In this document: in pieces, positions 25,311 to 33,766 of the stretch | Numbering within the stretch: position 1 is the first letter of the stretch | How the letters are laid out: each line of letters begins with the position of its first letter | Assembly (NCBI RefSeq): GCF_013114825.1 | Contig: NZ_JAAVLX010000002.1 | Coordinates: 434,001 to 498,000 of the forward strand | Length of the DNA stretch: 64,000 nucleotides | Direction of reading: 5' to 3' | From: Bradyrhizobium australiense | GTDB lineage: Bacteria > Pseudomonadota > Alphaproteobacteria > Rhizobiales > Xanthobacteraceae | Position numbers and translations under genes: made by a program | Notes under the pieces: model-generated | What the model was told of the DNA's origin: nothing | The model's input: the letters and a program-made list of their open reading frames with translations, nothing else | The model's database searches: none

Positions 25311-26875
25311 TCAGGTCATTCCAGCCAATTTTGCGTCGGCCGTACGAGCTTCGAGCTCAGGATCGGCGGTGTTTGCCAGTCCCATCAGCTCGTAGATCAT
25401 GAATTCCTGCCTCCGTCCCTTGACCTGAACGCGACGCAGGGGTCTTGCCACGACCTGGGATGCAACGGCATTGAATACGCTGTCGCTGATGCAGATCGAG
25501 GTACCGAACGTCTTGTTGGTGCCCTTGAGCCGCGCCGCCACGTTAACCCCATCGCCAATCGCCGTATAGCTGAATCGCTCAGACGACCCGATGTTGCCGA
25601 CCAGAACATCGGCGCAGTTCAGCCCTATCCGGATTCTCAACGTCGGTCTGCCAGCTCTCCGCCACTCCTCGTTGACTCCCTCCATTCTCCGCACGGCCCG
25701 CAAGGCGCCTGCGCAGCCCCGCAGCACATGATCTGGGATCGCCACCGGCGCCCCCCAGAACGCCATGATGCCATCGCCTATGAACTTATCAACGGCCCCC
25801 TGCTCGTCCGAAATGGCCCGGGTGACCTGCTCAAAGTAAACCGGCATTTGCTCGAGCAATGCATCCGGCGTTGATTGCTCGGCGTGGGTCGAGAAATTCT
25901 CGAGATCGGCGAACAGGATCGTCATGTCGCGCCTTTCCACCCCGAGATGCAGTGGAATTCCCGTTTTGATAAGGCCCCGGACCACCTCCACCGGTGCAAA
26001 CGAGCAGAACGACTGCAGCGAGCTTCGCAGGAGCGCGGCGGCTGACTGAAGCTGCGCAATCTCCCGAACGTTGGAGGGAGAGATGGTGGGCTGGTCAAAA
26101 GCCGATGCTTCGACCGATTTCAGCTCCTGCGAGACGCCTTCGATGGGGCGCGAAAGTCGCCGGGACACAAAGTAGATCAACAAGAGTTCGGCTGCTGAGA
26201 GCGCAACAATGATGGTGACGATCTGCCGGTTTGTCCTCTTGAGTTCTCCGATAAAATCATCGGTTGGCGTGAGGACGACGGCCTCCCAGTGATGCCCAAA
26301 GTTGACGGGGAAACGCGTAAAGGAGGCACTCCACTCCTGCCCGTCACCAGGCGATCGGAACAGAAACTTGTCCTGCTTGTCTTGCCGCTGCAGACGGTAG
26401 GCTTCGCGGGCGTTCGCGTCGTCGATATTGTCCAGTCGAGCGACCTGCAGCCGGCCATCGACCGCCCGAACGCTCTTTTGACGGTCCGAAGCAGCGATCA
26501 CATTGCCATCGCTAGGATTAGCGATGATAGTCGCGCTGTTTACACTTGCGCGGTGGCTCGCAAGAAACTGCGACAGCACGTTCAGCGTGATGCTGGCGCC
26601 AGCGGAGCCGATGAAATTGCCGTCTTGCAGGACCGGGACCCTGAGATTGATGATGGGAGAGCCGGTATCAACGTTGATCTGCGGCTCCACTACCGCGAGG
26701 TTTCTCGAATGCTTCGCCTCCGGATATCCCGACGTGTTGCGGTAGTCGGTCGTGGTCGGAACCGCGTATTCGCCGACGACATGACCCCACGTATCGAAAA
26801 ACACCCGATGCCGGCTTCGGTTCTCACCCGCCGAAAAATCATCGATGAAATTGCGTGCCAGTTTGCATTGCGTGG
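25311..26875 (-). pseudogene. Class III adenylate/guanylate cyclase with Cache and HAMP domains, 5'-truncated
   Basis: The frame holds the second half of a periplasmic Cache sensor domain (VFFDTWGHVVGEYAVPTTTD, GSAGASITLNVLSQFL), a membrane helix (about IVTIIVALSAAELLLIYFV), a HAMP linker, and a full catalytic domain. The metal aspartates are in TILFADLENFSTHAE and KFIGDGIMAFWGAP, and the adenine/transition-state residues in YTAIGDGVNVAARL. A GTG at 26804 could start a 497-residue product, but the frame remains Cache-like upstream ([19 protein letters not shown]) until about 26875, where it meets a foreign fragment. The first membrane helix and half the sensor are gone, so sensing is probably lost although the cyclase domain is intact. 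Confidence 0.75.
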
Positions 26876-27091
26876 AATTCTCCCGCGGATGTCGAGCCCG
26901 CGCTTCGTGCCGCTCTTGCGCATGACGGCCCAGTCCTGGTCGACGCTGTGGTGAACCGCCAGGAGTTGGCCATCCCGCCCAAGATCACGGCCGAAATGGC
27001 CAAGGGTTTTACGCTCTACATGGTCAAGGCCGTGCTCAGCGGCCGCACGGATGAGGTCGTCGAGCTCGCGCGCACCTATCTCTGGCGGTGA
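26876..27091 (+). pseudogene. C-terminal fragment of a thiamine-pyrophosphate enzyme (PoxB-like)
   Basis: The frame reads [37 protein letters not shown] and [20 protein letters not shown], ending at 27091. This is the tail of pyruvate dehydrogenase (quinone)/acetolactate-synthase-like enzymes, where the [12 protein letters not shown] segment is characteristic of the PoxB group. About 70 residues of some 580 remain. The missing 5' part has been replaced by the 5' end of the truncated cyclase on the other strand. Confidence 0.7.
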
Positions 27092-27109
27092 TGCTGAAGG
27101 AGACGGATC

Positions 27110-27364
27110 ATGGTCGCCCCGATACGGCGTTCCCTGTCTGACCGATGGTTCGGCAGCGCCGGCCTCTTGAAGCAGCGTGCAGTCTGTGCAGCGGATCGAA
27201 GTCGCTTCGTCATCCGCTGCGCGGCGGCGGCTTCCCTCGCCTACGAACTGGCGAGACTGGTCGGCCTGTCTCGCAGGAGAGCGTGACGGCAACGCTTGAC
27301 TCAATCCAGGGACGTTTCGTCGGCACGTTCATCGGACTGGCCATAGCGCTGCTCGTCAACGCGG
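27110..27364 (+). pseudogene. FUSC/aromatic-acid-exporter-like membrane protein, N-terminal remnant
   Basis: From ATG 27110, with AAGGAG upstream and 18 bp after the PoxB-like stop, the frame reads RFVIRCAAAASLAYELARLV and stops at 27286. In a second frame the protein resumes as VSQESVTATLDSIQGRFVG and TFIGLAIALLVNAV. Together these are the first two membrane helices of a FUSC-type (DUF939-like) exporter, with a short deletion and frame change between them (the usual WxxMSAL piece is missing). At about 27365 the frame passes directly into IS256 transposase. The original order PoxB-like gene followed by exporter gene seems preserved. Confidence 0.6.
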
Positions 27365-27969
27365 TTGAGCTCGCCAACCGGGAGAGCCGATCGAGCTGGA
27401 AGGAGTTTTTGGAAGCGTTGAAGGCCCGCGGCCTTCACGGTGTCGAGTTCGTCGTCTCTGACGATCATCCAGGGCTGAAGAAAGCGACCGCTGAAGTCCT
27501 CGCAGGGGTTTTCTGGCAGCGCTGTTATGTACGCTTCCTGCGCAATGCGCTCGACTACGTGCCGCGCAGGGTCGACGACGATTGTCTGCTCGAACTGCGA
27601 TGGATGTACGACCGGCGTGACCTTGGCGAGGTGCGGCGCGATCTGGCGGCGTGGCTCAGCAAATGGGGCGGCAAATACCCCAAGCTCACCGGCTGGGTCG
27701 AGGAGAACATCGAGGAGACGCTCACCTAGTTCCGTCTGCCGCTGGTGCACCGCAAGCACATGAAGTCGACCAATATGCTCGAACGTCTCAACGAGGAGAT
27801 CAGGCGGCGCACCTACGTGGTGCGAATCTTCCCCAACGCCGAGAGCTGTTTAAGGCTTGTGCGGGCGCTGACCGTCGAGCGCCATGAGGCCTGGCTCGAG
27901 GACCATCGCTATCTCAACATGGATCTGCTGAAGGAGCACCAGAAGGAGGCGTTACGCCAAGCGGCCTGA
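27365..27969 (+). mobile_element. IS256-family transposase remnant (C-terminal half, stop-interrupted)
   Basis: The frame contains GLHGVEFVVSDDHPGLKKA (with a conserved catalytic aspartate), WQRCYVRFLRNALDYVP, KYPKLTGWVEENIEETLT, a TAG stop at 27727-27729, and then on in the same frame HRKHMKSTNMLERLNEEIRR and VVRIFPNAESCLRLVRAL to the normal end at 27969. The catalytic glutamate region (NMLERLNEE) is kept, but the N-terminal half is missing and the stop cuts the rest, so it cannot transpose. Its left border is fused in frame to the exporter remnant. No terminal inverted repeats were found. Confidence 0.8.
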
Positions 27970-28012
27970 CGATGCTCAGGCCCACCAAGGGGGTGCACGC
28001 CACCCCTCTCCA

Positions 28013-28060
28013 CCGCCGTCGCTCGCCAGCGCTACGCTTTGGGCAAGCGAGCGACGGCGG
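28013..28060. other. Long perfect stem-loop beside the IS256 remnant
   Basis: Arms CCGCCGTCGCTCGC (28013-28026) and GCGAGCGACGGCGG (28047-28060) are exact reverse complements, 14 bp, around a 20-base loop. There is no T-run, so it is not a standard terminator. It lies 44 bp after the transposase stop and may belong to the end region of the lost element. Confidence 0.5.
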
Positions 28061-28664
28061 CTCCGAGGGGATGGCTCGGCCGGACCCATGATCAATTTTG
28101 CTGAACTTGACGCACAGAACTCGCGCCGAGGCTAGTGTACGAGCCGCGGCTCCATCATGACCTATGAGTTCCCGACCTGCAGCGACGCGCATCTGCAGGC
28201 CGGCCACGCCCCCGGAGGGCGCTGGTCAGAGGCCCTCAATCTCGGTTAGAATGGGTACCGAAACGCTCTGAAGATCGGGGGGAACGACCCCGGCATCGCG
28301 GCGTGAAATCTGTTGGTCGGTTCTTGGTCCGCAGCGCCCTAGCCGGCGGAGCTATAGCAGAGTTTCCCGACGCGCGATCGCACAAAGCATTCGTGAGTTC
28401 TAGCCCGGCCTCGAGCGGAGCGCCCAGCTATCGCCGCAACTCAGGAGATACATTTTGGTCAGGGCTTAATGCGTTCGAGGCATTCGGAGCGGTGCCGCCC
28501 CCTGATGACGTCCTGCGGTTCATCTCGGCGCGGCCAAGTGCCGTAACGCCGAACTGAGTGACGGCTCCAGCGTCAAGGGTCCGCGGCAGGTCCGTAGGAA
28601 CGACTGTAGAAAGGAGACCGCTGCTAAGCGGACCAGTTCAATCCCTAGGCACAAAGGAAAAACA
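28061..28664. other. Non-coding lead-in to the H-NOX operon
   Basis: No gene is supported in these 600 bp; short frames (for example 28303-28557) lack family features. The last 70 bp carry a candidate EcfG-type promoter (28597-28622) and the ribosome site AAAGGAAAAACA before the H-NOX start. Confidence 0.4.
28597..28622 (+). promoter_or_regulatory. Candidate EcfG (general stress) promoter before the H-NOX operon
   Basis: GGAAC (28597-28601), a 17-base spacer, then CGCT (28619-28622). The known alphaproteobacterial EcfG consensus is GGAAC-N16/17-CGTT, so there is one mismatch in the -10 box. It is 42 bp before the H-NOX start codon. A chance match is possible. Confidence 0.35.
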
Positions 28665-29213
28665 ATGAAAGGGGTTGTGTTCAATTTACTAGAAGCCGTA
28701 GTCCGGCGCGACTACGGTGACGACACGTGGGAAGCGCTCCTCGAGGCAGCCAACACCGACGGTGCGTATAGCTCGCTTGGCAACTACCCTGATGAGGAGA
28801 TGATGAAGCTTGTCGGGGCGGCATCATCGGCGCTCAAGGTGCCCGCCGATGATGTTGTTCGCTGGTTCGGCCGAAACGCCTTGCCGCTTCTTGCGAAGAG
28901 GCATCCACATTTTTTCACGGCTCATAGATCGACACGCCCGTTTCTTCTTACCCTGAACGACGTCATCCACTCTGAGGTGCGCAAGCTGTATCCCGGGGCG
29001 GACGTGCCAGTATTCTCTTACGACACCTCCTCCTCGGAAGTTCTCCTGATGCACTACAAGTCGCCACGCAAGCTCTGCGCACTCGCGGAGGGATTCATCG
29101 AAGCTACCGCCGCCTACTACGCCGAAGAGCTTTCCCTAGACCAACCGGAATGCATGAAGCGGGGAGACGACAAGTGTGTGCTGCGAGTGTCCGTCAAGAA
29201 AGCGAGAGGCTGA
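28665..29213 (+). CDS. H-NOX (heme nitric oxide/oxygen binding) sensor protein
   Basis: A 182-residue cytosolic heme sensor. The proximal heme ligand is histidine 102 in NDVIHSEVRKLYPGADVPVF, and the propionate-binding YxSxR motif is YKSPR at 131-135, the canonical numbering. The position equivalent to the distal tyrosine of oxygen-binding H-NOX proteins (140) is leucine, which by family knowledge favours NO over oxygen. The C-terminal CMKRGDDKCVLRVSV hairpin is typical. It starts the operon and is only 3 bp ahead of a hybrid histidine kinase gene, the usual pairing in which H-NOX regulates kinase activity by direct contact. Confidence 0.95.
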   Translation: MKGVVFNLLEAVVRRDYGDDTWEALLEAANTDGAYSSLGNYPDEEMMKLVGAASSALKVPADDVVRWFGRNALPLLAKRHPHFFTAHRSTRPFLLTLNDVIHSEVRKLYPGADVPVFSYDTSSSEVLLMHYKSPRKLCALAEGFIEATAAYYAEELSLDQPECMKRGDDKCVLRVSVKKARG

Positions 29214-29216
29214 CGT

Positions 29217-31388
29217 ATGGAGAGCCTCAATGAATCCGATATCCAACTTGCCCGATTGAAGAAGCGACTGGATCGGGAGCAGCGGGCGCGGGCTGAAAGC
29301 GAGGCGATTGCCGAGAAAGCACTCAGCGAGCTTTACACGAAGAAGAAGGAAATTGAACTGCTTCAGCTGATAACAGTCGCCGCGAATGAGGCTTCGACAG
29401 TGGACGACGCGATGCGAACCGCCCTCGACGGGGTGTGCGCCCATACAAGGTGGCCGGTCGGGCACGCTCATCTCAAGGACTCAGCGGGGGTGCTTATATC
29501 GACGAGTCTGTGGCATCTCGAAAATTCTGAACGATACAAAACGTTCCGCAAAGCTACCGAGGCCATGACGTTTGCCCCAAGCATCGGCTTGCCCGGTCGC
29601 GTTCTCGAGGAGAGAAAGCCTGCGTGGATCGTCGACGTGACCAAAGACGTCAATTTCCCTCGATCGAAGGCAGCACAAGACACGGGTCTGAGAGCCGGCT
29701 TCGCCTTTCCGGTGCTGGTTGGGGAAGAGGTCGCCGCTGTAATGGAATTTTTCTCTGACGAGCCGGCAGAGCCGGATGATGCCGTACTGACAATTATGGC
29801 CCATGTGGGCAGTCAGCTCGGGCGCGTCATCGAGCGACGGCGGGCCGAAGATGCGCTCAAGCTTGCGAGCCAACACAAATCTCAGTTTCTCGCCAACATG
29901 TCGCACGAATTGCGCACGCCGTTGAACGCGATCATCGGCATTACCGAAATGCTGCAGGAGGATGCGCGCGATTCCAACCGCGAGGACGAGTTTGAGCCGC
30001 TCGACCGCATCGTCCGCGCGGCCCGCCACTTACTGGCGCTCATCAACGACATCCTCGATTTGTCCAAGATCGAGGCCGGAAAAATGGATCTTCATGTGGG
30101 GTCGTTCGCGATCGCGCCCGTCGTCGAGGACGTGGTCAACACGGTCGGGACGCTCGCTGCCAAGAACCAAAACGCCCTCAGGCTCGAGTGTCCTCCCGAG
30201 ATAGGGTTCATGTGTGCGGACCAGACTCGAATCCGCCAGGCGCTGCTCAATCTCGTCAGTAACGCGGCAAAATTCACAGAGAACGGCACGATCACGATCA
30301 ACGCCAGTCGTACGATTGCAGAGACCGGCGAGTGGATTGTCATCTCCGTGTCGGACACGGGCATAGGCCTGACAGCCGAGCAGAAGGGGCGGTTGTTTCA
30401 GGACTTTGTACAGGCTGATGCCTCGACAACCCGCAGGTACGGAGGGACAGGGCTCGGGCTCGCGATCAGCCGACGCTTCTGCCAGATGATGGGGGGCGAC
30501 ATCACGGTCGAAAGCGAGCCCGGGCGGGGCTCGACATTCGCGATCCGCTTGCCGGCTGACGGGGCGCCGTCGCAGGCGCCGGTGCCGCCCAAAAGCCCTC
30601 CGCCCACGACACGCGCCAGATATTCTCACCGAGCTCCGCTCATTTTGGTCATCGATGACGACGATTCGGTGCGGAAGGTGACAACACACTTTCTTACGCG
30701 CGAAGGGTTTGCCGTGACGTCGGCAAGCGGCGGACAAGAGGGGCTTCGGCTCGCGCGTGAGCTGCAGCCAGACGCAATCACGCTGGATATCATGATGCCC
30801 GATCTCGATGGCTGGACCGTGCTTGCCGCGATCAAGGGCGACCCTGCAACGGCGGGCATTCCAGTGGTCCTGATGACGATCGTGGACGAGAAAAACCGCG
30901 GCTATTCGCTGGGCGCTGCCGATTACATGGTGAAACCGGTCGATTGGAGCGGGTTAGCCGGCGTTTTGCGCAGCATATGCAAGTCGGTTGGGCGGGGCGT
31001 GCTGGTCGTTGATGATGACGACACGATACGATCCGGTTTGCGGCGCGCGCTCCACGAAGGGGGGTGGCAGGTGGCGGAGGCCGAGAACGGGCGTGTCGCA
31101 CTGGCGCGCCTTGCCGAGTCGCCGCCCGACGTGATCGTGGTCGATCTCATGATGCCCGAAATGGACGGTTTCGAGCTGCTCGACGCGCTGCGGAGCAACC
31201 CCGCATGGCGCGAGATCCCGGTATTGGTTCTTACCGCCAAGGATCTGACGGACGCCGACCGAGCGCGCCTGAACGGTGGAATCGAGCGCATCCTTCAGAA
31301 GCGCGATCGGCAGGAGCTGCTAGGCGAAGTTCTCGACGTTCTTGACCGATGCATCGAACGCCGCCGGGAGAGCGTCGCCGTGCCATGA
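29217..31388 (+). CDS. Hybrid histidine kinase, GAF-HisKA-HATPase-REC-REC (H-NOX partner)
   Basis: A 723-residue cytosolic kinase without membrane helices. In order: an N-terminal coiled-coil (residues 8-50), a GAF domain (about 55-205), HisKA with phospho-site histidine 230 in [15 protein letters not shown], HATPase with [23 protein letters not shown] and [13 protein letters not shown], a proline-rich linker, and two receivers. Receiver 1 has VIDDDDSV and the acceptor in [12 protein letters not shown]; receiver 2 has VVDDDDTI and [12 protein letters not shown]. All catalytic boxes look intact. Its place directly after H-NOX makes it the likely kinase controlled by NO, passing phosphate to the next gene products. 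The stop overlaps the next start (ATGA). Confidence 0.93.
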   Translation: MESLNESDIQLARLKKRLDREQRARAESEAIAEKALSELYTKKKEIELLQLITVAANEASTVDDAMRTALDGVCAHTRWPVGHAHLKDSAGVLISTSLWHLENSERYKTFRKATEAMTFAPSIGLPGRVLEERKPAWIVDVTKDVNFPRSKAAQDTGLRAGFAFPVLVGEEVAAVMEFFSDEPAEPDDAVLTIMAHVGSQLGRVIERRRAEDALKLASQHKSQFLANMSHELRTPLNAIIGITEMLQEDARDSNREDEFEPLDRIVRAARHLLALINDILDLSKIEAGKMDLHVGSFAIAPVVEDVVNTVGTLAAKNQNALRLECPPEIGFMCADQTRIRQALLNLVSNAAKFTENGTITINASRTIAETGEWIVISVSDTGIGLTAEQKGRLFQDFVQADASTTRRYGGTGLGLAISRRFCQMMGGDITVESEPGRGSTFAIRLPADGAPSQAPVPPKSPPPTTRARYSHRAPLILVIDDDDSVRKVTTHFLTREGFAVTSASGGQEGLRLARELQPDAITLDIMMPDLDGWTVLAAIKGDPATAGIPVVLMTIVDEKNRGYSLGAADYMVKPVDWSGLAGVLRSICKSVGRGVLVVDDDDTIRSGLRRALHEGGWQVAEAENGRVALARLAESPPDVIVVDLMMPEMDGFELLDALRSNPAWREIPVLVLTAKDLTDADRARLNGGIERILQKRDRQELLGEVLDVLDRCIERRRESVAVP

Positions 31389-31762
31389 CCAAGGTCCTGT
31401 ATGTGGAAGACAACGAAGACAACGTCTTTGTGTTGAAGAACCGGCTGACGCGCAAAGGCTACACCGTGTTGATCGCCTCCGACGGGGCCCAGGGCGTGTC
31501 CATGGCCGCGACGGAACAACCGGAGGTCATCCTGATGGATCTGAGCTTGCCGGTGCTCAATGGCTGGGAGGCAACGCGCCGCATCAAGGCCGGCGAAGAA
31601 ACCCGGCACATTCCCATAATCGCTCTTACCGCCCACGCGATGATCGGGGACAGGGAAGAGGCGCTGGCCGCCGGCTGCGACGACTTCGATACCAAGCCGG
31701 TGGAGATCGCCCGGCTGATCGAAAAGATCCAGGCGCTCGTCGGGAAAGGCAACGTGTCGTGA
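31385..31762 (+). CDS. Single-domain response regulator (CheY/DivK-like receiver)
   Basis: A 125-residue stand-alone receiver. The acidic pocket is in LYVEDNEDN, the phospho-acceptor is aspartate 52 in [16 protein letters not shown], the switch threonine is in IIALTAHAM, and the lysine in DDFDTKPVE. It has no output domain, so it acts as a phosphate shuttle or binds a partner. It starts at 31385, overlapping the kinase stop by 4 bp, and its own stop overlaps the next GTG start by 4 bp. In this setting it can link the hybrid kinase to the receiver-phosphatase that follows (inference). Confidence 0.92.
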   Translation: MTKVLYVEDNEDNVFVLKNRLTRKGYTVLIASDGAQGVSMAATEQPEVILMDLSLPVLNGWEATRRIKAGEETRHIPIIALTAHAMIGDREEALAAGCDDFDTKPVEIARLIEKIQALVGKGNVS

Positions 31763-32961
31763 CCTCCGCCGAGGCCGCCCTTCTGGTCGTCGACGACAAT
31801 GAGGACAACCGATACACGCTGGCGCGCCGCCTCAACCGTGAGGGCTACAAGAATCTCACAATGGTCCGCAACGGGCGCGAGGCGCTGGACAGGCTGAAGG
31901 CGCAACCCTTCGACCTCGTCCTGCTGGACATTATGATGCCCGACATGAACGGCTACGAGGTCCTCGAACAGGTGAAGGCCACGCCGGCGTTGCGCGACAT
32001 TCCGATCATCATGATCTCATCTCTCGAGGAAATCGAGAGCGTCATCCGCTGCATCGAGCTCGGCGCTGAGGATTACCTGAGCAAACCGTTCAATCCGACG
32101 CTGCTCCGTGCGCGGCTCGGCGCATCGCTCGAAAAGAAGCGCCTGCGGGACGAGATTCGCAAGAACATGCTACGGCTGGCACAGGAGCTGCAGGCCGCGC
32201 GCGCGTTGCAGCTTGCCATGTTGCCGCGGCAGTTCCCGATCTGCTCGCCGTCGCATCCGATCGCCGTTCACGCTGTCATGGAGCCGGCAAGAGAAGTCGG
32301 CGGAGATCTGTACGACTGCTTCTATGCCGGCGAGCACACGTTCTGCTTTTTGGTCGGCGACGTCTGCGGCAAGGGTGCTTCCGCGGCGATGTTCATGGCG
32401 CGTGCCCGCAGTCTCGTGCGCATCACCGTCGCTCTCTGGCGGGAATGGCGCGCCGACGACCTCGATCCGGGAGAGTTGCTGGAAGCAGTCAACCGCGAGC
32501 TGTGCCAGGACAACGACGATTGCATGTTCGTGACGATGTTTCTGGGCTCCATCGACACTCGCAGCGGGCTCATTTCGTTCGTGAATGCCGGCCATCCTCG
32601 GCCTCATCTGGTTTCGAGCACCGGCGAGACCAAGCAGATCGACTCGAAGCCGGCGTTGCCGCTTGGCGTTCGGCGCGAGGCCCGGTTCCAGACGCGGACG
32701 CTTCAAATTCTTCCTGGCGATGCGCTGTTCGTGTGCTCGGACGGCGTATTCGAAGCGGTAAACGGCAAAGGAGACCTGTTCTCCATTGAGCGCATGGGGC
32801 AACTCTTGCGTCAGGCCAATGCGGCCGAGCCGCGGGAGATGGTTCGCATCATCAAGGACGCCGTCGATGCTTTCATGGGGACTGCTTCAAGAACAGACGA
32901 TCTGACGGCGCTGGCGTTGCGGTGGCGGCCTGCCGAGACGGCCGAGCGTTCGATCGTGTGA
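31759..32961 (+). CDS. Receiver-PP2C (SpoIIE/RsbU-type) serine phosphatase
   Basis: A 400-residue response regulator with phosphatase output. The receiver (1-125) has VVDDNEDNRY, acceptor aspartate 57 in VLLDIMMPDMNGYEV, and YLSKPFNP. A short coiled-coil (about 130-150, RLAQELQAARALQLAMLP) leads into the PP2C domain, with metal residues in VGGDLYDCF, VGDVCGKGASAAMFMA, NAGHPRPHL, CSDGVFEA and RTDDLTALAL. All are intact, so it should remove phosphate from a serine on a STAS protein, probably the one encoded at 33407. Start is the GTG at 31759, in a GTGA overlap with the receiver gene; its stop overlaps the next gene in the same way. Confidence 0.92.
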   Translation: MTSAEAALLVVDDNEDNRYTLARRLNREGYKNLTMVRNGREALDRLKAQPFDLVLLDIMMPDMNGYEVLEQVKATPALRDIPIIMISSLEEIESVIRCIELGAEDYLSKPFNPTLLRARLGASLEKKRLRDEIRKNMLRLAQELQAARALQLAMLPRQFPICSPSHPIAVHAVMEPAREVGGDLYDCFYAGEHTFCFLVGDVCGKGASAAMFMARARSLVRITVALWREWRADDLDPGELLEAVNRELCQDNDDCMFVTMFLGSIDTRSGLISFVNAGHPRPHLVSSTGETKQIDSKPALPLGVRREARFQTRTLQILPGDALFVCSDGVFEAVNGKGDLFSIERMGQLLRQANAAEPREMVRIIKDAVDAFMGTASRTDDLTALALRWRPAETAERSIV

Positions 32962-33410
32962 AGTCCATGGCCCATGCAGTCGATGTCCGAATCCGCAATG
33001 ACATTTCGGATATGGGCATCGTTCGCGACACCCTGGATAAGCTGGCTCGCGAGTTCCGCATCCCAGTGCGCGCCCTGACGCAATTGCAGGTGGCCCTCGA
33101 CGAGGTCGTCAGTAACGTGATCAAATATTCCTGGAGCGACGGGGGGCAGCACGAGTTCCTCGTCCGGATCACGGTGCAACCGGACAGGGTGGATCTGGAG
33201 ATTTTCGACGACGGCAGGGAGTTCGATCCGGTGACAGCACTTCTCCCCAACCATGCGCCCGAGGGGCAGCCTCGGCCCGGCGGGCGCGGCATTCACATCA
33301 TCAAGAAGCTGGTCGATCGTTTCGCGTACGAGCGCATTGACGGGCGCAATCACACCACATTGAGCAAGACATGCGAGGTCGGCGCGGCAGTCCAAAGGAG
33401 TGAGAAATGA
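32958..33410 (+). CDS. RsbW-like anti-sigma-type serine kinase (HATPase_c_2)
   Basis: A 150-residue GHKL kinase. Boxes: N-box LQVALDEVVSNVIKYS (glutamate and asparagine present), G1 FDDGREFDP, and G2 GGRGIHIIKKLVDRF. In partner-switching systems such proteins bind and phosphorylate a STAS antagonist and otherwise hold a target protein. No sigma factor gene is present in the operon, so the target is open. GTG start at 32958 in a GTGA overlap; ATG at 32967 is an alternative. The stop overlaps the STAS gene start (ATGA). Confidence 0.92.
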   Translation: MKSMAHAVDVRIRNDISDMGIVRDTLDKLAREFRIPVRALTQLQVALDEVVSNVIKYSWSDGGQHEFLVRITVQPDRVDLEIFDDGREFDPVTALLPNHAPEGQPRPGGRGIHIIKKLVDRFAYERIDGRNHTTLSKTCEVGAAVQRSEK

Positions 33411-33766
33411 ATGCCCTCAGTATCGGCCAGACGCGCGCCGGAGGCGTCTGTATCGTGACGCTTTCGGGTCGAATCGACAGCACAAGTGCCAGCGACATCA
33501 TGGCGGAGCTCACGCGCCTGATCTCATCCGGCGAAAAATCGATCTTGGTCGATCTGGGCGCTGTGCTGTACCTCACCAGCGCCGCTTTCCGCGCGCTCCT
33601 GGTCGCAACTGATGAAGCCGAGCGCAAAGCGGCGAAACTTGCGCTGTGCAACCTTGCCGGCCACGTGCGCGAGCTGTTCGAAATGGGCGGCCTGCTCGAC
33701 GTCTTCGCGATTCACAACTCGCGCGAGGAGGCGTTGAAACAGCTGGCCGGACCGCACGCGTCATGA
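33407..33766 (+). CDS. STAS-domain anti-sigma factor antagonist (RsbV-like)
   Basis: A 119-residue STAS protein. The family's phosphorylation loop is present as VLYLTSAAFRALLVA, with serine 58 at the usual place, preceded by KSILVDLGAV. It would be phosphorylated by the RsbW-like kinase just upstream and dephosphorylated by the PP2C protein. Such proteins release a bound target when unphosphorylated. Overlaps both neighbours by 4 bp, so these products are made together and probably in fixed ratio. Confidence 0.92.
   Translation: MNALSIGQTRAGGVCIVTLSGRIDSTSASDIMAELTRLISSGEKSILVDLGAVLYLTSAAFRALLVATDEAERKAAKLALCNLAGHVRELFEMGGLLDVFAIHNSREEALKQLAGPHAS

Noticed and set aside
28013..28060. Rho-independent terminator
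   Set aside because: The stem is strong but the loop is 20 bases and no T-run follows on either strand.
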